NCBI RefSeq assembly: GCF_024679245.1
Contig: NC_090188.1
Location: 36,789,992-36,853,991 of the forward strand
Source: Pseudorasbora parva
Lineage: Eukaryota; Chordata; Actinopteri; Cypriniformes; Gobionidae
DNA: 64,000 bases
Direction: 5' to 3'
Positions 11,051 to 25,029 of this stretch are shown piece after piece (the first letter of the stretch is position 1; each line of letters starts with the position of its first letter). A model generated the notes under the pieces. That model did not search any database. It saw nothing but the letters and a program-made list of their open reading frames with translations, and was not told the origin of the DNA. A program made the position numbers and the translations under genes.

Positions 11051-14000
11051 CTAGGAAAATAAATAAATAGAAGATTACTGATGAAGCATTTGTAATAGTC
11101 AGACATAACATTATCTATATTATGTTTGGGAGGTTATCAAGCCAATAGTTTTTGTCACAATGAAGATTTGACTCTACACTTCACAGCACCAGGAAACATA
11201 CGTGTCATGGGGTTGTAAGAGAATCCTCCAAGAGAGGACTGTCCTCTGTAATGAATGGGAAGAGACTAGCAGAGGAATCTGTGTATTGGGAGAGGGGGGC
11301 TCTCTAGAGACTAACTCACTGGCCTGAACACAGCACTTTGCTGCCTGCACCAGTGCAGTATCCATCAGGTCTGGAATCTGCCATGGTCATACCCGACTAG
11401 TCAACTGGAAGGTTGTCCTTCTCTAAGGTCAACCAGAAAGTCGACATGTAGCTTTTGTTAGGCTTGATGTGCTAATTTTATATTAATCTCAAAGAACACC
11501 GCTATGATGAAATCTATATAAGTGGCTCCCCACTGGATAACAGTGACTATGATGTACCTATATTAGAAAAGGCATTGACTATTTTTTAATTAGACAATCA
11601 TTAATCATTTTACCATCCTTTGTGTTTTCGTCGTATTTTTGAAATGATACCAATGTAAAGTCTAACACTAAATGGCGCATAGGAGGAAATTAACTGGCAT
11701 TTATCCTAAGCACGAGCCAAGTCTTTATGCCAGAGGAAGCCACAACAATGACAAATGAGGTAAAATAAGCCATGCCTTTATTCTACGTTCTCCCCTCACT
11801 TATCTCACTTTAAACACAATGAGCAAAGGTCTGTGGCTCGCTCTGAGAGCCCCTCAGAGAAACGGCACCATTGTGCTTAAATTAGAGACGAAAGGTGAAA
11901 ATTTACAAAGGCCGTCACTTGAGAGGCCTCACCTGGGTGCGTGCACGTGCCACGAGCAGAAAGGCCACTAACCCTGTGACGGCGGCAATACAAAGCAACA
12001 AATCAACCTCAAGTTAAAACAGCTCCTTTTGTTATTGCTCTGATTATAGGTCTTTAGGTTTCAGTTTTAGAATGACATATATAATGGTTGGTGTTTTGCA
12101 CCAGCATGTGAAGTGGTAATCTGTATGCCCCTGCAATTATTTACTACTAAAGGCCTGACCCAAGCTTTTGAGGGGTCATCAGCTGTATTTGATTTCAATC
12201 CTTGAACACGTTGTTCAGTGAGGAAGGAAAACATCCACTCTATCAGAAAAGCAATGCACGGATGTGAAAAGGGCACACGTTGCAAATGTGGTTTTTCACT
12301 TAATAAGTCAATCAATACATTGAGTTCCTTGCCTGTCTATTTTCAGAGGTGCCATGGGACCGAATCAACAGGGGATGTTTTACATAGACAATACCGGCAG
12401 CCAAATCCCTGAAGACCCTTTCCCCCCAAAAGTAAAAGTTCAGAGCAGAAAAATAGGTACCTTGACCCTGCAAAAGGTTAACAAACTTCTGCTTAATGAA
12501 TGGGAGGAATGAAATTTCAGACAAAGGAGTCTCCAGCAGAGCTTCCAGCTCACCAAAGCATACCAGCTGCGTTCAAGTATGGACGGGGAGGGCAACATTT
12601 TTGTCCATATGCCCATAATTAATGCTTTCTGCGTTCACTATTGTCTTGAAATTAAAATGAAAAAATGTTGGCCACCCTTGGCTAATTTTGTTGAAGAAAC
12701 ACAAAGAATGGTACAGGGGGAAATGGTCATAAAACAGTCGTTCCCTCATTTATCAAAGGCTCGCCCTCTTCTGCTTGAGTAGCCTGGCTTTATCCACGCT
12801 GACAGGTGTATTGTTTCGGAGAGCTATAAGCTCTATAATCGTCATGGGCAGAAAGCATAACGCTTTGCTAAGTAGGTTTAATTGGCTTTGGTTTTAAGTA
12901 ATGTTGCAGTGTGACTGCTTGGAACACCTTAATTTCAGGTCTTGGGACTTCCCAGCAAATAACTGCTTAATCTCGCCTTGAGGAGAATTCCTCAACTAAT
13001 GAAAATTGCTTATAAAATATAATGAAGCCTTGCTCTCTTAATCAAATAAGATAACGTTTTTTGTAATAACCTATTAATTTAATTGGTCGCGAAGTATAAA
13101 ACACATCACTTACATTTAATTGACCTAGAAACTATAGTAACAATATTTAAATTAGACAAGCTAGGAAATTTCAGTGATGAAGCCATAAAGACCAGGCATT
13201 CTTCACCATGGCGACATATTTCTGTCACACTCTACCTCCTTTCTTTCCTCATTTCCCCCTCTCGCTCGCTCTCTTTTTCCCCTCAACCCATCTCATCTAA
13301 GATTCCACACGCGGCCCAATTACAGAATTCGGCAAGCAAATTGAGGCTGTTTAAAGCAGGTTTCTCGCATGTCTTCTGGGAACTACGGCAGCTGCTGTAA
13401 GCAGCCATTTGGACACCGGGAAACACTCTCAGTGTTTAGATATGCACACAAAGCAAGGACGTGACGTTTTAAAGCACAGAGCTTGTGTTATCAGCCCCAT
13501 GTCTCTCGGTTAAAGACAGTGAAGTAGAGAGTATCTTTGAGAACAGAGGCATGCATTCTGTGCTTGGCTGCATTAATGATCGCTATTTTTGTATACTGAA
13601 TAAGTCAAATCCATTTGTCACACCGCTTGTGATGGCATATTTAATTTGGATATAGTCAATTAGGCTGGACTAAGCTGTGTACCCTGCTGTGCACACCTCC
13701 ATTTTGCACTCCTTCATCTCCCCTGCCTTTGCCATTAGTAATCCTATTAGGAAAGACAGACAAGAAAATAGTGGACCAAGTCAGGGTCGATAGAAGCAGC
13801 TCCACCTAAAACATTCCAGGCAAGACTGACATAATTTCCAAATGTGTGGCTATGTATTTGTCTGTGGGGCGAGAGAGCGAGTCTTTGTGCGTTGCCTCGC
13901 AGGTTGGTGTATAAATGTAACTCATGCATCAACTGTAGGGAGACAGATTTATGACACTTTGGGGACATGCACTTTTCTCTCCTTGCACTGCTGCAGACTG

Positions 14001-14116
14001 CTTACATTTTGCCAATCAGTCTGTTGCTATGGTAACACACCCCTCCCTTTCTCCGACCAAAACCCCAATCTCAATCCCCCCACCCTCCATTCGCCTCTTT
14101 CCCCACACAGCTATTC

Positions 14117-14202
<86 letters not shown>

Positions 14203-14491
14203 CCACACTCATTTGTCCTTTCTGTATGACTCTATGCACTCTATCCATGTTTAGTAATATGGCCAAAAATTTTCATAAGTAAGAAAATATAACAAAGATC
14301 ACACACATAAGCACACAAACTCCTGATTTAAGCATGTCACCCACAATAACAAGAAATATTAGTATTGGTAAGCAGGAAAAGCAGCGTGTTGTCTGGAGGA
14401 AAAGAGACATTTCTCTCCCATTTCGTAAAAGCAAATCAAATGAATTGCTGAAAACATTGTGGATGCTTGGTGACCCTGCTTTTGTACTTAC
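11051..14491 (-). other. meis1: meis1 intron 12 (3.4 kb)
   Basis: This intron lies between cassette exon 12 and terminal exon 13. It contains an 80-bp TC microsatellite (14121-14200), which is (GA)n in the transcript. Mixed-composition unique sequence at 11800-12000 and 12780-13400, with ATTA cores, may be regulatory. There is no convincing gene. Confidence 0.8.
14121..14200. repeat. (TC)n microsatellite, 80 bp
   Basis: An uninterrupted TC tract in meis1 intron 12; (GA)n in the transcript. Confidence 0.98.
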
Positions 14492-14526
14492 TTCCCCCAT
14501 TGCTTTGCGATTGGTTAACTAGAAGG
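14492..14526 (-). other. meis1: non-coding tail of cassette exon 12 and its donor
   Basis: Between the HYM stop and position 14492 there are 35 untranslated nt, followed by AA|GTAAGT, a near-perfect 5' splice site. This suggests exon 12 is spliced on to exon 13 rather than ending in its own poly(A) site. I see no convincing AATAAA just beyond it. Confidence 0.6.
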
Positions 14527-15100
<574 letters not shown>

Positions 15101-15190
15101 CAGGTGGTCTGATTCCCATGTGCTGCTGGCCGTCCATCACGAAGCCTCCCATGGGTTGACCATCTGGGTTGTAGGGAGCTCCTTGACTTA
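15101..15190 (-). CDS. meis1: meis1 exon 11: C-terminal linker
   Basis: This 90-nt exon is bounded by acceptor CTCCTGCAG| and donor CCACCTG|GTAAGA. It encodes [17 protein letters not shown] followed by [13 protein letters not shown] and the first base of Gly. It belongs to the Meis C-terminal region used for transcriptional activation. The split Val codon (G|TA) accepts either form of exon 10. The exon ends in phase 1 and can join exon 12 (G|GG-CCT) or exon 13 (G|GA-CTA) in frame, which is the basis of the two C-termini. Confidence 0.96.
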
Positions 15191-15993
15191 CTGCAGGAGG
15201 GTATGGTGAGGGAATGCGGGGGAAATGAACAGTGGTCAATTAGTGCTTTTAATTAAGTTTCAGTCGTAGGAGAAACATCATCTGTTAACCCACATGCAGA
15301 CTGAGGTGTTTCACACAGTTTCTTTGGGTTTTGTGAGAGATAACACACTTGACAGAACATGCCCAATGAAGCTTAAGTACTAAGCCTATATCCTATAGAT
15401 GGGGAAAATATTTTTAGGAAGCAATGCAGTAAAACTGCTAAATAAAAAATACAGTGATATTTTTTTTTTCCACACAAACTAATAGAGATGTACTTCTTAC
15501 TTACATTTAGATGTCCACACTTTTAAAAGTGTGTGTGTGTTTGGGGGTTATTTGGTCAAAAACAACAGCTCAACCCCAATGAATGCCTTTGAACTTTACT
15601 GAGTCCCTAATGCAACCCTGCCCCCTGAACCCTATTACAGGTAATAAACTTTACAGCAGTCCACAACAAGCCATGCACCAGGGGCACTGTTCACTAACAG
15701 GAAGAACTGAAGCAGAAGGCTAGAACAGCCACTACACAATAAAATGTACTGATTAATATCCTCTTTACTTTGTCGAACTACTCTCTACTTAACTTTTGGA
15801 GGATAATAATTTGGATAAGGAGGATCCAGTTGTAGTTACTGTTTCAATACTTTAATCCATCGTATGTGTTTGCTCGCTTCTTTTTGTCACTGGGTTATAT
15901 AGCGCCCAAGTCAGCATGATTAGTGCTTTGGGTTAATTGGATGGATTTTAGTGGTCAATCATTGTTGACATCCAGGCTGGGCTAAGTATTTAC
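15191..15993 (-). other. meis1: meis1 intron 10 (803 bp, or 884 bp from the GC donor)
   Basis: This short intron separates the recognition-helix exon from the C-terminal linker exon. It has two possible donors, GTAAAT at the long exon and GCAAGT 81 nt upstream, and one acceptor (CCTGCAG). No repeat or other gene is visible in it. Confidence 0.85.
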
Positions 15994-16133
15994 CGGCAGG
16001 TGGGCCTCCGGGTGCATGGCTTGCAGGGGGCTTTCGCCTGCGGGACTTGAATACAGAAACTATGGGGGACTTGCCTGCTCTGTTGGACTGGTCGATCATG
16101 GGCTGCACTATTCTTCTTCTTGCGTTAATGAAC
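15994..16133 (-). CDS. meis1: meis1 exon 10, long form with 27-residue in-frame extension
   Basis: Reading through the GC donor stays open for a further 81 nt to a GT donor (GCCG|GTAAATAC). Both donors leave phase 1, so the long form also joins exon 11 in frame. The 27 extra residues begin GKSPIVSVFKSRRRKPP and end in GGPPA, directly after the homeodomain. They add a Lys/Arg cluster (KSRRRK) that could act as a nuclear-localisation or DNA-backbone contact; that role is inference. I have a vague memory of a similar 'GKSP' variant in other Meis1 transcripts, so this may be a conserved isoform rather than a novelty. Confidence 0.75.
16075..16133 (-). CDS. meis1: meis1 exon 10, short form: homeodomain recognition helix
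   Basis: The exon begins after acceptor TTTTTTACAG| and encodes FINARRRIVQPMIDQSNRA, the recognition helix and its C-terminal extension. The key DNA-contact residues Ile50, Asn51 and the Arg run 53-55 are intact. At 59 nt it is the usual Meis size and ends in phase 1 (AGAGCAG|). The following intron then starts with GC (AG|GCAAGT), a good match to the rare GC-AG donor consensus, not GT. Splicing here gives [14 protein letters not shown], the standard Meis1 product. That this donor is used is inferred from family exon size. Confidence 0.85.
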
Positions 16134-18348
16134 CTGTAAAAAACAAGAAGATGCAACATATGATGGAAAAGTCACTGGAGTTTTTGCTGTCTTTTTTTGT
16201 AAACACAGTCATGTCCATGCCTGCTGCTGTCCAGATCAGCCCAGATAACTAATAAGAGGGGTAATTGGGGGATTTTTTTCTCTAATCCTCTAGTACTCCA
16301 GTGGGAGTGTCAGAGAGTTGTTCCATTACACAGAAATGTTCACAAAGCTTATGACTTGTACAAACTTGCGCTGGCTTAATATATATCGCCTACTAAGCAA
16401 AGTGCACAAAAAGCACTTTGAAGAAAGTGGTGTTTTTTCTTCATATGCAGTTCAAGTGACTCCTTTCCTTTTTTTATCAACTTTATTTTAAACCACTGAA
16501 CAACTCAAACCCAGATGCCAGATGTAACGCAGTTGATATGCAACACAGCAATTAACGTCTTTAGGAAATGTTTGCTAACAGAAAAAGTGTTGCATTGTCA
16601 AAGAACACAAGTACAAGCCATGTTTTCCTCTTCATTGTGTCTCCCTAGAGGAAGAATATTGAAACTCTGGGTTCAATGAGGATTAGTTTTTTTTTACCTC
16701 TCTGAAAAAAGCAGGCTGCTCTGCATTTCTGCATATCGTGCATATCATTGGCGACAAAAACATATCTGGCCTCTGTAGCTTCTGACCCACAAACTCCTTG
16801 CACCATACATCGGAGTGCTCTGGCCTTGTTGTGCCTAAATCCCCTCTAGTGACCCCATGACCCTGGTCACCTCCAGGAGACTAAGCTCAGGGGTTCCAAC
16901 TTGATTTATGTCCTCCTGCTGTTACCACAGTTGGACACTTCCATTTCATCCTTTGAGGGGGGAATTAGTAGACTTTTAAGGAAACAATAGCCTCACTCCT
17001 CTTTTCAGGCTGAGAAAAGCAAGGGAGGAGAGCTTGGGGTGGAGGGAGAGAGAGCGGGAGAAAGGAAGAAATAAAAGAAAGAGCTGAACTAACTGACAAA
17101 GCAATGTTCATATAGGCATCTGTTAAGCTTCTTGCTTCTTAATTATAAAATGGATCATTCCAACTCTAAATTTTGATTGTGTTAGCCACATTTAAACCCC
17201 AAAACCCCTCATACAGTTTGAATAATGAGCTGTTACTTAGAATAGCTATTTTTATTGTATTCAAAGTATTATTATTAATAATAAATGTAATTACTCAACC
17301 ATTTTTGATACACCCAAGGCTGTTCTATTTGAATTTACCACGATTGAGGTGACTTTTAGGTACTCTTCATGTTATGTGCCGTACATCCTGTGGGATTTTT
17401 TTCTTTTTTTTTTTCCTTAAAATATTTTTTTACCAGAGAACACAAATTTCTCATATATTTATCACCAATATCACTACAGAATCACCTTAAAGGATTGGGG
17501 AGGAATGTACTGACATGGCAGTGCACCATCAAATGAGAGAATGTCTGGAGTTTTATCACCAGCAGTGGGCTGGAGAGCAGGGGGAGTCTCAGACTAGGCA
17601 TTCCTTTTACTGCCTTCATCTCAGGCTGGGGTCAAAGAGGGGGGCACTGTTGTCTATCTGCTGACCTCTGCCGTTTGGATTTTCCTCCCTCGCTCACTCG
17701 CTCTCCCTCTGCCTTTTTTCCGCTTGCTTTTTTTTCAAATTGTGGAAATGGCTGTTCTTTCTTTTCTTTTCTTTAAAAAAAAAAAAAAGGTATCTTAAGC
17801 TTCCTCTCGTTCCTCCTTATATCTAAGGCCAGATGCGCCAAAAGCTGGAACAAAGGACAAGTGCTACACAATACCAGGCAGGGGGATGGAGAGGTGGTGG
17901 GGGTGAGGGTGGGGGTGTAGGAGTGTGAGGAAAAAGAAAAAGAATGGTCATGCTCTGTTCTGTGAGCCAGGCGGACGCCCTGGCGCTGACGGTTAAGAAG
18001 GCAATCAAAAGGAGCAGAGAGCCATACGGGCCAGGCTAAAGCTGGAGCCTCCATTAGGAGTAAAAGTTCACCTTTGCGCGACCTCTCCGCGCTATAGGAC
18101 TGCGTTTATGGCCTGTTCAGTTTCTACTTCCCATAGGCACACAATGAAGCCAACTATTCAGTCCAGCTTGGGACAATGGGGGGCTATTTTAAAGCAAAAC
18201 GCCACTAGTGGCACCTCCAAAGAAGGATAAAAAGAGGAGGGTTAAAAATTCAGAGTTTCACTAAAAGGACGAGAAAAAAAGATTGAAATGAGTGTTTATA
18301 AGCCAAATGAACCTTGATAGAGGGCAGTTTGGTTCTTCTCATTCTGTT

Positions 18349-18463
<115 letters not shown>

Positions 18464-19352
18464 CGTGTTCAGTAATGTTTTGGAGCACTATTGCTCATTC
18501 CCGACTTCACTGACAGTCGATCTGATCTCTGTCGGCTCTGCCAGGGCCTCCGCTAATATCCCACTCTCATTACAAACGCACAGGTGTAGCACGAACGGCA
18601 CGTGAAATGGCCAATTAAAAGCAAGAAATTGTCTTTTTCATCAGCTGCCTTTGTTGCGTGACCAATTAGGGAATAATTTAATAAGTGTTGCTGGAAAGAT
18701 CCGGATTGAAGATACAAAAGGTTATATTTCAGTATGTCTATCTAAATGCATATGAAGTGTGTCCTTTTTCTCAGAAAGGCCCCCGTCGTCTGCTCGTTCC
18801 CTTTTTCTCAGATGTAAACTGTTTGAGGGGGCGCATGCATGACTACGGAGGACCAAATTCACTCATGAAATCACATTTCAACACACTGAGCTACATTTAC
18901 ATGTATATTAAAAACCCACAAACAGGCATATCAGTAATACCAATGGAATAGAATGAGCTGATGATTCGGATCTGCATCTGTGGCTCTACAGGAATCTCCA
19001 GTAAAAATATGCATTAAAAGAAAATACATAAAAGATGTTATGGTCTTGGATAATTATCAGTTAAAATGAAGTAAGGGCGCATTATCAATCTAGTCATTGT
19101 GCTAACTCCGTAACAAGCTATAAATAGCTACATTTTCAGTAGTGTGATTGAAGCTCAGCTGTTTTTAAAACATTATAGCTTTTCCAGTTACAAGTTACTG
19201 TGACATAACACTACATTGCCGTGTTTAATGTTGCACTGCATTTTGCACACATAAATCTAAGTAATATTTATACTTAATGTTCATTGGGGGATATGAGACA
19301 AAAAGGGATATGAGACCCTGCTTTAAATTTTAGGTCTTCTTTTTTAAGTACT

Positions 19353-20258
19353 TAAATGTGCACTATGTAGTATTTTTGCAGTAAAATACCCAAAAACCAC
19401 TAGGCCAGTGTTATACCCCAAATGTTTCCAACTATTTGTAAATTGTGAAAAAATCGCTATTTTAACCAAGGAGCCGGGACGTCTGAGCATAGCATCTGAG
19501 GGAATCGCCTGCCAATTAAATCTTATTTGCGCTACCCTCGGTTTCCGGTTTTATTCTGCAAATGGACTGGTAAATGGACTGCATTTATATAGCGCTTTTA
19601 TCCAAAGCGCTTTACATTTTTGCCTCACATTCACCCATTCATACACCAACGGCGATGTCAGCCATGTAAGGCGCCATCCAGCTCGTCGGGAGCAGCTGGG
19701 GTTAGGTGTCTTGCTCAAGGACACCTCGACACTTGGTCAGGTGGAACCGGGGATTGAACCACCAACCTTTCGGTTTGTAGACAACCTACATGAACCACTG
19801 AGCCACTGCCGTCCAGAAGCGCTTTACTCTTAGCAGTGTGAACAACAAGTGTCACAGTAGCTGCTGAGCGAACGCACAGCGTAACGTCATAACATCATTT
19901 TAAACACACTTAAATGTATCTAATATAAACAAAGCAGCGTTACCTCATACTCATGACCGGAAAAGCGGAAATGGCGCCCGCGAATGTCCCTTCCAGTCAT
20001 AATAAAAGTCCCGCTGCTCGCAAGCCGTATGTTGCACAACAATCACTCCAGCGGCCTTGCTCTGCTCCACAACACTCTGCCCTGCTCTGCTTCATACTAC
20101 AGTAACATTAATAATAACATTCATGAACATGAGTCCTATCCCTGAAGACCTCATGTCCCAAGATTCTGCGCTCAAACGCTTTTGCGTCATCAAACTACGC
20201 CTTTATTTCGAATAGGTGCCCTCTAGCGGACGGAAAAATTACATGGCGCAGCTTTAAA
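19353..20258. repeat. composite repeat: TTAAA-ended element with internal insertion
   Basis: The outer element starts TTAAATGTGCACTATGTAG near 19353, and its far end on the reverse strand reads TTAAAGCTGCGCCATGTAAT, an imperfect terminal inverted repeat. I recognise this as a common cyprinid repeat. Its continuity is broken near 19560 by a second repeat and resumes at about 19830 (ACTCTTAGCAGTG). Confidence 0.65.
19562..19826 (+). repeat. teleost TATAGCGCTTTTATCC-type repeat inserted in another repeat
   Basis: The segment starts with a GCATTTATATAGCGCTTTTA motif and continues with text typical of a very widespread fish element (GGGGATTGAACCACCAACC, TGAACCACTGAGCCACTGCC). Its frame gives the frequent spurious peptide GIEPPTFRFV. 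It interrupts the 19353-20258 element, so it is the younger insertion. Confidence 0.75.
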
Positions 20259-23200
20259 TAAAAATATTAAATGAAAAATATATTTAAATTAGTGTGCTTT
20301 CTATTTTTGTTGCTATAAATATTTCTGTCCAAGTTCAATACTATCATCCTGATTAAGAAAGCGTTGGTGCCACATTTAAATTATGTATATTATATTATGT
20401 TATGTTATATTTTGTGTTTTGTTATGTTATATTGTGTAGTTGGTAGCTTGTAATATAATGAACTACTTTTTCAAAACAACAGCTCAATGTTTTTAAATAA
20501 TGTGTAACCTGTACAGTGGGAAACTACATTTTTGAAGTATCTGCTTTAATTCAACGAGCTAATCATGCAATAAGACCCCTCTGGTGAAACCAACTTTATT
20601 ATCAGTGTCTGCTCCAGAGATCCATTTACTTAAGTAATTAGTAATTCACATGTTGGCATGCCTCAAGGCAAATTTCATAAATACGAGCATCTCATCTCGA
20701 CCTAAAAGTCATAAAAGTCCATTCGGCTCCTCCTCTCTCCGAGTCAATCTGGGGTCAGTCGCTATGGCCTGCCTGTGTTTAAATAAACTAGTCCAGCTGT
20801 TTGCTGCACAAATTCCATTTACACTCTTCCTCCCCCCACCCCGATCCACCCACTCTCGCTTGCTCACACACACACACACACACATTTTACACACTCCTTT
20901 TAATCAGTGCAGTGCAAGCCAGGCCTGGAGGAGTGGTGTTAACCTGTTCCTTTGCTTGAGACAGGCGAGGAGCGACGGGGCATTCATAAAGGACCAACTT
21001 CCAACACCCGTTTGCATCTCTCACCTCAGACAATTCCATTCAGCCACATCACACCCTTCTTCCTCCCCTCGCACTGCATGTTTTTGCCTTTCTCACTTCT
21101 CTTCATTATCTTAATAACACAGGTCTCCCCCTCGGCCGCTCCGCTGCTTCTTAGACTGTTGGTTAATGCAATCCCACAAGAGGAACCCACTCTGGTGGGT
21201 CTGGGGAAACAGAGGCCATGTACTAGAGACTACTGCTAAAGATGGATGCCACTCTTTCTTCAGAGTGCTTATGTGAAATACATGTCAATGCAGTGACATC
21301 ATTCTCTTTTAGGCACTTGACAGCTCATTTGAGGTGTGGTGCTAGAAAATCACAGTAAGATAGGCATGTGTCTGGACTTATTCGCAAATTTTGCTGTAGC
21401 TGCTTACACCAGCTAAAAACAAACCTGTTGGCTTCCAGGTTACTTGCATACATCTGTGAGATTTGCCATAGTTATCGTCATGTCAACCACTGGAATTTCT
21501 AGAGAGACTCTCTGGTATTCCTTACACATACAGAACAATATTTTGCGGATTCAATCTCACATATTTAAATGTAGTCATCAAAATATTGCAATGTGTACGT
21601 GGCCAGCAATTCTTTGCCATTACCGGGATTACCTGGCCCACTCTAGCAGAGCAAACAGCCTGCCCAAAGAAAACAGAGGAGATGTAAAAGGGGCTTTTGG
21701 GGAAGTCTCAAGTAGGGGCTGGTCTAATCCCTGCTGCATCAGCCCCCCTCCAACAGAGGCTGGCTATTACTTCAGCAAACTCACCCCTGGTGCACCCCCA
21801 CAAGCTCCTCTCACCAAACAAAGTCGAAACCTTTCCATTAACAGAGCTGTGAAGTCCCCTCTAAAGCCGCTTTTTAAAGAGTGGGGCCGCCGCCTGGGGG
21901 CTGAGGAACACATTTTATAAACACATAGTCGTTCTGTGAGAAGGAGAGAGGGGCACAGCAGTGAGCGCTACGAGTTGCTCGAGAGAACAATTCAGCCTGG
22001 AACGTGCATGAAGACTTCAGACCAGAAAACCTTGAGCTTGAGGCAAGAGGAGACCATTGCTGTGATCAACCTCTGTTGCGGCATTCAAACGACCACTGAA
22101 AAACAAAGCGGCGCGCAACTGCTGCGAGGTGCTGGATATGCTTCAGAGACGGTTCCCCACTCCTCTGGAGTCGGGGACTATGAGGTCATTCTTGGCATGA
22201 ACGCGGCCTGCCTGCTCTCCTCTGATTCTCCACCCAGTCCAAAGAGAGTGAGAGAAAGAGAGCAATAATACATCAGTGAGGGAGGGCACTGTCACATGCC
22301 CACTTCACAAACAAAACATTGGAACGCTTTCCATTCCATGTTGTCGCCTATCTCTGAGGGATCTTCATGCAGTCTGATGCCGCAGGGCTAGCGCTTGGGC
22401 CAGAGGCTTCTCTCTGTCTGGGCAAACATGCAAACAAACAACCACACAGTCTTGGGACGTCAACTGTAACCGTGTGTGGCAGAGCACATGGCACATTTGA
22501 GAGGATGACATCACGGCGGCAGGTTTAATAGGTCCTCCGCCTAGCTGTCACTATGGTGGTCTCTGCCGGGTGCTGTAGAGCTCGTGCTGGCACCGCCAGT
22601 TCTATTGACACACATACAAGACCTTACACATAAGACCTGACTGGCCTTACTAACCAACTGAGTAAAAACTATTTTTACTTTAATAACTGATGGTGTGTTC
22701 ATTTAAATAACCAGTAGAGACCATAAATTAAATAAATAAGTATTTTTTTCTGACAAGTTTAGTCACAAAAACACACTGCACACATGCTAGTATAAGATCA
22801 ACATTCTATCGAGTACCATGGTACTGTTTGATTTATGCACCATTATATGTAATATATAATGTAAGGTTTTGCAAAAAGCATGTTAACAATGCAAGACCTT
22901 AATACAAAATGACCAATTTTATGTTTGTCGATCAATGACAGACAGAAGTTTTCATGGAACCTGTTTAATAATCATTATTTTAGCAATTTTGTGTTTAAAG
23001 CTAATTGAGCAGAAATGACACACTTCACATTCTGGCTAAAACAAAATGTTTTACTTTTTATACATAGCCTATAGATTAAAATATGAGGTGTTGCTCTAGT
23101 GTGCTTATTTTTGTGGTTGTTGTTGGAGGGGGTGAAGTTCAGCATGACCTTGCAATCACTGTAATGCTAAAAGCTCATTAGCTAATCAGTGGTCGGCTCG

Positions 23201-23620
23201 CTAATCAGCGGTCCAATCTGTTCCTAGATTTATACACATAACCAATATGCTCTAGTGCCGATCCACCCTCCGTCTGTCATGTTCGCATTCCCCCACAAAA
23301 GAGAGGATGAAAAAAGTAGAGAAAAGAAGAAAAATGTAGGCATTGCCTGGGGCCTGTTGTGATGTAAGACAGAGGGAGAGAAAGAGGGGGGTGCACCCTT
23401 GTATGGTTCACAGACTCTGTACGAATGCATGCATACACACACGCACATATCCTACGACAACTTACTGCCAAAGAGCCATCCATGCACATGTATCTCCACA
23501 TATAGAGACACATTATCTCCGAGACAAAGAAACTATTTTAACTGTGCTGGTCTCATTTACACGCACACACATATGCACACCCAGTCCAACACACATTACT
23601 AAAGACTTCACATGACTAAA

Positions 23621-23642
23621 TGCACACACATGCACACACACG

Positions 23643-23700
<58 letters not shown>

Positions 23701-23702
23701 CA
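23621..23702. repeat. (CA)n/(CG) interrupted microsatellite
   Basis: A CA dinucleotide tract with occasional TGCA and CGCA interruptions. Confidence 0.95.
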
Positions 23703-25029
23703 GAACCACTCCAACTTGTCTTCTGTTGACACAACACAGAGATCAGGTCTGAGCAAGTGCTGAAATTCCAGTATGGCAGAATTGTTAGCAAACACTTGAG
23801 AACAGACTGAGCCCAACTGTGCAGAAAGGCAAACAATCGCTATATCCATCCAGCTTCATGTAGCTGAGCTTTCCACTATGTCTCCATCTTTGCCTGATGT
23901 AGCAGGGGGATTTTGAGGGTGTAGGTTGGGCCACATGCCTGTGTCTCGCTGGTGTAAATATGTCTTTTGTTTGGCGGTTTGACCCCAGGGTGTGTTGGTA
24001 TTTTGTTGAAAGGCCACGGATATTCACGCTAAAGCACCTTGACAGGAAGGCTGTGTGAAGGCCGCTCCGGGACATGGGCTATGGCTCGTCTCACCCAGAC
24101 CTACTAGCGTACTTTGGGCCGCTGTTGCATGCACACACACATATATATACACATATGCATGCATGCACAGTGACACTCACAGATATACTTGCATGCTCAG
24201 CTTAAGCAAATAATTGTGCAAGTACACTACACCCAGTATTATAGATCTAGCAAACACGTTCAGATATATGGTCTAAAACTAGATCTTGGAGAAACATTTT
24301 ATTGCTCAGATGTTGCTCTTTGATAGCTCAGCAGAATTAATGATGTGGATAGTTATGTAACTAGTTGTGTTTTCTAAGTATCAATCTGTCTTCGAAATAT
24401 TTCTCTATTTTACAGCTCGAGAGTTCTCAGTTTCATGCAAGTATGTACATTGTCTCAGATGTTCCTCCAAGAATCCCTTTTGGAATATAAAGTAAATTGT
24501 TGACATAGGAGGAGGGTATAGAATTAATGTGCAAGTATATCGGGATGAGAATTGTTTAGGTTCATAATGAAAATACTGACTTGACGGTATGACAAATCTA
24601 AGCACAGATGTGGAGCACTATTGTGCCACAATCTTTGTTCTCAAACAAGTCTCTGTTTGCTTTCCATTAAAACCTTATTGTAGTCTGGGAGAAACTACTG
24701 AGATAGCACATAGATTTTGCTTCTGTATCGGTAAAAACATTGTGTATCACCTCTCCAAGAAACCTACTGGGTCAGGGGTCACATTTTCCCCTAAGCTATA
24801 AGAACGCTGCCAGATACTACACACGAAATGCACATAGAGCAATCATCCAGAGCTTTTCTTGAACAAGTTTCAACTTCTCTTGACATGGGCGGGCTTGGCT
24901 GTCAAAGAAGTGAAGCATGCCAGTCATCCAGTTCTCTCTCTCGCTCCTTTTTTCTCTCAGGCGCAGAAACCTGATCCAGGGTGTGTGGACGCTGTTTCTC
25001 TAAAGTAGCCCCGCCACACTTCACTCCAT

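Noticed and set aside
10834..11106. Alternative frames over meis1 exon 13 on both strands
   Set aside because: Shadows of the real exon; only the frame ending DIHAQ joins exon 11 in phase.
19408..19833. 141-codon frame with GIEPPTFRFV
   Set aside because: A frequent artefact peptide from a widespread fish repeat.
21444..21920. 158-codon plus-strand frame in intron 9
   Set aside because: No recognisable family, no splice context, and overlapping regions look like non-coding unique DNA. A frame this long is expected occasionally in 64 kb.
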